Assembly (NCBI GenBank): GCA_905236785.1
Contig: CAJOQC010000164.1
Span: 1 to 5,802, forward strand
Direction: 5' to 3'
DNA length: 5,802 bases
Source of the DNA: an uncultured Selenomonadaceae bacterium
Lineage (GTDB): Bacteria > Bacillota > Negativicutes > Selenomonadales > Selenomonadaceae
A model generated the notes under the pieces. That model was given only the letters and a program-made list of their open reading frames with translations, was not told the origin of the DNA and made no database searches. Below are positions 4,462 to 5,802 of this stretch, in pieces; the stretch's first letter is position 1; the number at the start of each line of letters is the position of its first letter. A program made the translations under genes and the position numbers.

Positions 4462-5073
4462 ATGCAATCTGATAAAATAACGGTGGGCAGCGATGAAACG
4501 GGACTTTCTGAGGCTTTGCTGGAGGCAGAGCGTTTCGGCGCGTTTATGAATCTTAACGAGCGTGACCTGCGTCGCCTTCGGCTGTTGTCCGAGGAAACAT
4601 TGGGAATGGCGCGAGCCATAACCGCCGATTTTGTCGCCGATTTTTGGCTTGAAGGCGACAAAGAGGGAAATTGCCGAGTGTGCCTTACGGTTAAAACAGC
4701 CATGGATTATGCCAAAAAGTCAGAGCTTATTGAAGTGGCAACAAATAAAAGCAACGCCGCCTCAGTGGGTATAATGGGCAAGATTCGCGATATGATGGAA
4801 AATTGTCTGTACGCGCAAAATTATGCCAACTCTTTTGTCGGCGATTATTGTTCAGCTTCGCCCGCCGGGTTAAACAGCGGTTGCCTGTGGTCGCTAAATC
4901 AGTATCGCAGGAAAACCCAAGAAGAGTTTCCAAACGAAGATAACGATGATTTTAACCCGGCTCTTGACGAACTTGAAAAATCAATAGTGGCTCATATTGC
5001 CGACGAAATAACCGTGGCGGTAAAAGGCAACACGGCACAAATGATTATCGAAAAAAATTTCGGAAAACATTAG
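4462..5073 (+). CDS. Uncharacterised protein, possibly a degenerate GHKL/anti-sigma-like ATP-binding protein
   Basis: This 203-residue soluble protein has no signal peptide or membrane helix. The ATG follows the preceding stop directly, and the ribosome site GAGG (4450-4453) lies inside the end of that gene, so the two genes are translationally coupled. Visible blocks are a helix with LRLLSEETLGMARAI (39-53), FWLEG (61-65), a strand LTVKTAMDY (75-83), VGIMGKIRDMM (102-112) and a C-terminal ELEKSIVAHIADEITVAVKG (170-189). The E-E helix followed by strands and the G-x-M-G-K-I-R segment recall RsbW-like GHKL proteins that I have seen annotated in Firmicutes, where Glu lies in the ATP-binding N-box. 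However, the usual N-box Asn, the D-x-G-x-G box and the glycine-rich lid are not evident. ATP binding is therefore doubtful. I give the family only as a guess and do not assign a function. The middle section (about 115-165) is rich in Cys, Asn and Asp and looks poorly structured. Confidence 0.8.
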   Translation: MQSDKITVGSDETGLSEALLEAERFGAFMNLNERDLRRLRLLSEETLGMARAITADFVADFWLEGDKEGNCRVCLTVKTAMDYAKKSELIEVATNKSNAASVGIMGKIRDMMENCLYAQNYANSFVGDYCSASPAGLNSGCLWSLNQYRRKTQEEFPNEDNDDFNPALDELEKSIVAHIADEITVAVKGNTAQMIIEKNFGKH

Positions 5074-5110
5074 GGATTGTTTTATGTTTCACTAAGGCGG
5101 TGTCGATGAT

Positions 5111-5776
5111 ATGCGAAATACAATTTTTTTGGACGGCTCGACAATCGGTATGTCAACGGGCGGCAGTCTCTTAAAAAGCCTGCAAAGAAAAAGCGCAGAC
5201 GGGAATTTGTCTTATCAGGAGATATTAGAGTCCATAAAAGAATACGACAGCAAGAATAATGCACAGGATAAATCAACCGAGAACATGACCCTTGCCGAAT
5301 ACAAAGAATATATATCGGCTCGCTTGGCTGCCCTGCCGCGTCATGAAACAAAGAAAAACGATATAGTTATCGTCGATATAACCGATGCCGGTTTTGAAGC
5401 AATGAAAAACAATCCCGATTACGAAGAATGGGTCATAGGCACAACCGCGCAGGACTTATCGACAAACAATCCTCTTTCATCATTGACCGGCGGACGATAC
5501 TGCATCCACCGTTTCGGCGACGACAAGGAGGATTATTCGACGGAAAATTGGGGCAAGGCGCGAGATGTAACCGACATAGCGGCGATGATAACCGCCGCCC
5601 AAGACAACTTTTGGCGCGGCGAATCAAAACTTGCCAAACGCTTGGCAAACGAACAAATGGCGTTTATGCGCGAGCAACAATTAAATCAGATTATGCGGCA
5701 AATAATAAACTTAAGCCAACAAAAGACAGCCGATGCCATAAACAACATCAACAGTGCAATCAAGAAATATTCGTAA
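5111..5776 (+). CDS. Conserved-looking soluble protein of unknown function (221 residues)
   Basis: The ATG at 5111 has AAGGCGG (5094-5100) ten bases upstream and begins 37 bases after the previous stop, so it is the third gene of the operon. There is no signal peptide or membrane helix. The N-terminal region (about 1-60) is Ser/Gly/Asn-rich (DGSTIGMSTGGSLL) and probably flexible. A central domain of about 60-150 has MTLAEYKEYISARLAALP (59-76), a strand NDIVIVDI (83-90), DAGFEAMKNNPDYEEWVIG (92-110) and GGRYCIHRFGDDKEDY (127-142). Its mix of aromatic and acidic residues looks like a conserved fold I half-recognise from uncharacterised Firmicutes proteins but cannot name. The C-terminal 60 residues are Gln/Asn-rich and helical (EQMAFMREQQLNQIMRQIIN, 181-200), possibly a coiled coil. 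There is no catalytic motif I can defend. The stop overlaps a possible next ATG. Confidence 0.8.
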   Translation: MRNTIFLDGSTIGMSTGGSLLKSLQRKSADGNLSYQEILESIKEYDSKNNAQDKSTENMTLAEYKEYISARLAALPRHETKKNDIVIVDITDAGFEAMKNNPDYEEWVIGTTAQDLSTNNPLSSLTGGRYCIHRFGDDKEDYSTENWGKARDVTDIAAMITAAQDNFWRGESKLAKRLANEQMAFMREQQLNQIMRQIINLSQQKTADAINNINSAIKKYS

Positions 5777-5802
5777 TGAACTATGTGCCTTTATGTTTAA
5801 TA
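5776..5802 (+). CDS. Possible start of a further operon gene (runs off the window)
   Basis: The sequence TAATG at 5774-5778 would overlap the stop of the preceding gene with an ATG at 5776, a common arrangement in coupled operon genes. The frame MNYVPLCLI stays open to the window end, only nine codons. No good ribosome site is visible just upstream (only purine-rich AAGAAA), so this may be chance. The identity cannot be judged, and no terminator is seen after 5776 within the window. Confidence 0.25.

Overview
The window looks like a chromosomal segment of a moderately low-GC Firmicute. I favour a Negativicutes relative (Acidaminococcaceae/Selenomonadales type). The reasons are the strong AGGAGG-type ribosome sites, the frequent TTG/GTG starts, an MscL with a C-terminal zinc ribbon, an envelope protein built of 20-residue R-L-x-x-L-E repeats, and interspersed CCTCCC...GGAGG hairpin repeats. 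The taxon is an inference from general knowledge, not something the sequence proves.

Layout. Positions 1-515 are mostly non-coding. They hold two copies of a structured interspersed repeat (about 11-85 and 288-352), a hairpin and a terminator-like stem-loop, and the first 33 codons of an amino-acid permease gene (188-289). The second repeat copy cuts this gene off exactly after the G-T-G-L-F motif. A strong minus-strand terminator (450-494) closes the next unit. Positions 516-2831 on the minus strand are a two-gene operon read right to left: glmS (glucosamine-6-phosphate synthase, complete, all key residues present), then 27 bp later a small S-adenosylmethionine-decarboxylase-family protein. 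That protein has lost the serine that becomes the pyruvoyl cofactor, as well as the catalytic histidine, and carries a long basic tail. This probable pseudoenzyme is the most interesting object in the window.

Positions 2832-3020 are a divergent promoter region. It has a 17-bp-spaced promoter for glmS and an extended -10 promoter for mscL, with a near-perfect 20-bp palindrome over the mscL start point. mscL (3021-3449) encodes the large-conductance mechanosensitive channel with a four-cysteine zinc ribbon at its C-terminus, and is followed by a terminator (3467-3498).

Positions 3535-5776 are a plus-strand operon of three poorly characterised genes. The first is a secreted protein with five 20-residue repeats followed by a beta-rich domain. 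The second is a 203-residue protein that may be a degenerate GHKL/anti-sigma-like ATP-binding protein. The third is a 221-residue soluble protein of unknown function. A further reading frame may start at 5776 in a TAATG overlap and run off the window.

Working together: glmS feeds amino-sugars to the cell envelope, MscL protects the envelope from osmotic shock, and the first gene of the downstream operon is exported. Beyond this general envelope theme I see no sequence evidence of one shared pathway.
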